Assembly: GCA_017382915.1 (NCBI GenBank)
Contig: JAFNZJ010000077.1
Span: 1-7,778 of the forward strand
DNA: 7,778 nt
Origin: Clostridia bacterium
Lineage (GTDB): Bacteria; Bacillota; Clostridia; Oscillospirales; Acutalibacteraceae
Direction: 5' to 3'
This document shows, one piece after another, positions 6,114 to 7,778 of the stretch. A program made the position numbers and the translations under genes. Below the pieces are notes generated by a model, which was given only the letters and a program-made list of their open reading frames with translations, did not search any database and had not been told where the DNA came from. The stretch's first letter is position 1, and each line of letters begins with the position of its first letter.

Positions 6114-6881
6114 TTAATTATTTTTATAAATAATTTTTTCTTTTAAAACAATTTGCTTATTGCCCATACGGTAGCCAAAGTGCGCCATCAACGGCATAGG
6201 CACCAAAACTAAAATAAGTGCTATAAGACCTACTGTGTCAATTTGATTTGCTGATGCAATTACCGCATCATTTAAAGCCAAAAGATTATAGTTTAATATT
6301 TTAAATAGGCTTACCGCCCAACTGAATACGCCAAATATTTTATGAATCCATAAAATAATGTAGCTTAATGCAAACGGAATAAGTGCCACACATGATGCCT
6401 TAAGGGCAAGCAGCTTGTCCAAAGGCTTGCCGCCAAACTGCTGCTTATCTGAAGCGGCATTACCAATGCCCCAAGACAGTGTATAAATAAAGCCGCACCA
6501 AATTATTACGCCCGCCGTTTGTGAAATCCACTTTATAACGGTTAGGGTATCATCACTAAGCTTACTTGGTATGGTTTGCTGATAATAGCCTTCCATAAAG
6601 GTACCATCTTCCCTTACATACTTCAAAAGCTCTTCATCAACCCAGTTTTCACCCTCATCACCGGTGTACATATAGGTATGTACCTTTTCAAAATTTTGAC
6701 CGTCCTTAGAATAAAGGACATCATAGCCCAGCGGTTTATAGCTAAAGCCATTAACCAAGGTGGTTATTGAAAGGTATATTATAAGTGTTAAAAATGCGGC
6801 AACCATTGTTCTTAAAAAAAGCTTAAAGCAAAAGCTTTTAAATGAAACATTGCCTGCGCCAAAACTACTGCTGTAGGCCAT
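6114..6881 (-). CDS. uncharacterised multi-pass membrane protein
   Basis: 255 residues that I cannot assign to a named family. Residues 24-44 form the first membrane helix, followed by a polar, acidic loop of about 70 residues (45-117) likely to lie outside the cell, then helices at about 118-138, 158-179, 183-203 and 214-236, and a basic C-terminus. Two similar short segments each follow a helix: SWGIGNAASDKQQFGGKPLDKL (136-157, broken here as a G-x-G-N turn then a Lys/Asp stretch) and GYRMGNKQIVLKEKIIYK (236-253). I have an impression of similar proteins in gut Clostridia, without a known role. The start at 6879-6881 has AAAGGAG (6892-6898) ten bases before it. It lies 23 bases after the UPF0340 gene and 17 bases before the DUF624-like gene, so the two membrane proteins are probably co-expressed and might act together; that is inference only. 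Confidence 0.8.
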   Translation of the reverse strand: MAYSSSFGAGNVSFKSFCFKLFLRTMVAAFLTLIIYLSITTLVNGFSYKPLGYDVLYSKDGQNFEKVHTYMYTGDEGENWVDEELLKYVREDGTFMEGYYQQTIPSKLSDDTLTVIKWISQTAGVIIWCGFIYTLSWGIGNAASDKQQFGGKPLDKLLALKASCVALIPFALSYIILWIHKIFGVFSWAVSLFKILNYNLLALNDAVIASANQIDTVGLIALILVLVPMPLMAHFGYRMGNKQIVLKEKIIYKNN

Positions 6882-6904
6882 AACCCAATTACTCCTTTAA
6901 AGGT

Positions 6905-7441
6905 TTATTTGTACTCGGCACGCTCACCGCCAATGTACTTTGGTCTGGTGTAGGCCGCAAAAAGCGGTGCCTCGCCCACCTTTTTAACCGAAAGTCTAAG
7001 CGGTACTGCCACCCTTTTTAGGTGCATACCAATAAGGGTTGCACCAATATCCAGACCTGCATCGGCCTTAATTTCCTCCACCAATACGGGGTTTTTAAAC
7101 CTTTTATAGGCGGTGGTTGCAAAGGACCCGCCTGCATGCATTTTGGGAACGGCGGCTACTACCTCTAACCCTGATGCGGCATCAGCCTCTAACACCAGTG
7201 CGCGGTTTAAATGCTCACAGCACTGACAGGCAAGGTTAATACCATTTTTGCTTAAAACCTCATGGGCACCGTCAAAAACGGCTTCGGCAATTTCTAAACT
7301 GCCGCTTTTACCTATAACGCCGCCGCCCACCTCACTGGTGGAGCAACCAATTACAACCATTGCGCCCTTTTTTAGCGCGCCTTTTAAAATAAGCTCCTCA
7401 GTAGCGGTTATAACCGCCTGTTTAATATCATTTATTTGCAT
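6905..7441 (-). CDS. UPF0340 family protein (YwlG-like, TIGR01440)
   Basis: 178 residues, the normal length of this conserved but uncharacterised Firmicutes family (YwlG in Bacillus subtilis). Conserved blocks are easy to see in order: GCSTSEV (32-38), QCCEHLNRAL (73-82), KADAGLDIG (125-133), TLIGMHLK (135-142) and RPKYIGG (166-172). The paired cysteines C74-C75 with E76 and H77 form the most distinctive motif and could bind a metal or substrate, but no activity is established. The protein is soluble, with no signal peptide or membrane segment. GAGG (7449-7452) lies seven bases before the ATG and overlaps the luxS TGA, so translation is probably coupled to luxS. The neighbourhood gives no clear clue to its role. 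Confidence 0.93.
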   Translation of the reverse strand: MQINDIKQAVITATEELILKGALKKGAMVVIGCSTSEVGGGVIGKSGSLEIAEAVFDGAHEVLSKNGINLACQCCEHLNRALVLEADAASGLEVVAAVPKMHAGGSFATTAYKRFKNPVLVEEIKADAGLDIGATLIGMHLKRVAVPLRLSVKKVGEAPLFAAYTRPKYIGGERAEYK

Positions 7442-7448
7442 TACTAAA

Positions 7449-7452
7449 CCTC
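7449..7452 (-). promoter_or_regulatory. ribosome binding site of the UPF0340 gene, overlapping the luxS stop
   Basis: On the minus strand TGAGG contains both the luxS stop TGA (7451-7453) and the GAGG ribosome site, seven bases ahead of the ATG at 7439-7441. This arrangement favours translational coupling. Confidence 0.7.
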
Positions 7453-7778
7453 ATTTCAAGGGGTATTTGAAATCATTTTCTTTTTGCTTTAATACCGACA
7501 AATATTTTTTAGCCTCACTAACGGCGGCTTCAAGGCAAAGAGTTTTATAGTTTCCGCACTCAATTTCACTGTTGCCAAAAACTTCGCCCTTATGGTTTAT
7601 TATTTGCTGTAAAACAACCAACACTGCGTTTAAGGTTTCGGTATGGTTTGAATTTCTGACCAGCAAATAAAAGCCTGTGGCACAGCCCATAGGTCCGAAA
7701 TATATAACCCTATCACCAATGGCACTGTTTCTTATATATGTTGCAAAAAGATGCTCAAAGGTGTGCATGGTGCTGTTA
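7451..7778 (-). CDS. luxS: S-ribosylhomocysteine lyase LuxS, 5' end cut by window edge
   Basis: LuxS splits S-ribosylhomocysteine to homocysteine and DPD, the precursor of autoinducer AI-2, in the activated methyl cycle. About 108 C-terminal residues are present, and roughly 50 N-terminal residues should lie beyond the right edge. The frame is open to the edge (Asn-Ser-Thr before the Met at 7766-7768), so that Met is internal rather than the start. The metal motif HTFEH (codons 7751-7765) supplies the two histidines of the HxxEH site. GPMGC holds the catalytic cysteine (codon 7682-7684), and ECGNY the third metal ligand, cysteine (codon 7556-7558). Odd points: the residue after the catalytic Cys is Ala where Arg is usual (GCRTG), and the stretch after CGNY reads KTLCLEAA where a D/M-H-N/S-L pattern is common. 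All visible catalytic and metal residues remain, so it is probably active. Confidence 0.95.
   Translation of the reverse strand, partial: NSTMHTFEHLFATYIRNSAIGDRVIYFGPMGCATGFYLLVRNSNHTETLNAVLVVLQQIINHKGEVFGNSEIECGNYKTLCLEAAVSEAKKYLSVLKQKENDFKYPLK

Noticed and set aside
7766..7768. ATG as the true start of a short LuxS
   Set aside because: The frame is open upstream to the edge, and LuxS needs about 50 residues before the HxxEH motif, so this Met is internal.
1..7778. CRISPR arrays, insertion sequences, tRNA or rRNA genes, phage or defence genes
   Set aside because: I saw no direct repeat arrays, transposase-like protein, or cloverleaf or rRNA sequence on either strand by eye.

Overview
The window looks like chromosome from a low-to-moderate GC Gram-positive anaerobe of the class Clostridia, most likely a gut Oscillospirales/Ruminococcaceae-type organism. 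The evidence is the gene content (lon followed directly by the ysxC/engB GTPase, a UPF0340/YwlG-type protein, LuxS, a DUF624/YesL-type membrane protein), strong GGAGG-type ribosome binding sites, a TTTTT-tailed terminator style, and a palindromic intergenic element of a kind I associate with gut Clostridia. The taxonomic placement is inference. All recognisable genes lie on the minus strand, so transcription runs from the right edge to the left.

Right to left: luxS (cut by the right edge), a UPF0340 protein, an uncharacterised five-helix membrane protein, a DUF624/YesL-like membrane protein, lon (ATP-dependent protease), engB/ysxC (ribosome-assembly GTPase) and lysA (diaminopimelate decarboxylase). 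Gaps between these genes are 9, 23, 17, (144 or 27), 9 and 1 bases, with no terminator seen between them. A strong hairpin-plus-T terminator follows lysA by five bases, so the seven genes plausibly form one transcription unit. Several junctions place the ribosome binding site over the previous gene's stop codon, which suggests translational coupling. After the terminator, a separate promoter drives a single small lipoprotein gene, which has its own strong terminator. The left 200 bases are non-coding and hold a two-hairpin palindromic repeat and another hairpin.

The most unusual observation is in the DUF624-like gene. Its frame is closed by a TAG, but it continues open for 38 more codons of plausible acidic/charged coding sequence and ends in TAA 27 bases before the lon start. 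The extension has no ATG, GTG or TTG start of its own and restores normal operon spacing. TAG is evidently a true stop elsewhere in the window, since lysA ends in TAG right before its terminator. This therefore looks like a recent nonsense mutation, a sequencing or assembly error, or a programmed readthrough site, rather than a genome-wide code change.

The known genes cover general housekeeping: protein quality control (lon), 50S ribosome assembly (engB), lysine synthesis (lysA) and the activated methyl cycle/AI-2 (luxS). The window has no CRISPR array, insertion sequence, tRNA or rRNA, and I see no clearly new multi-gene system in it.
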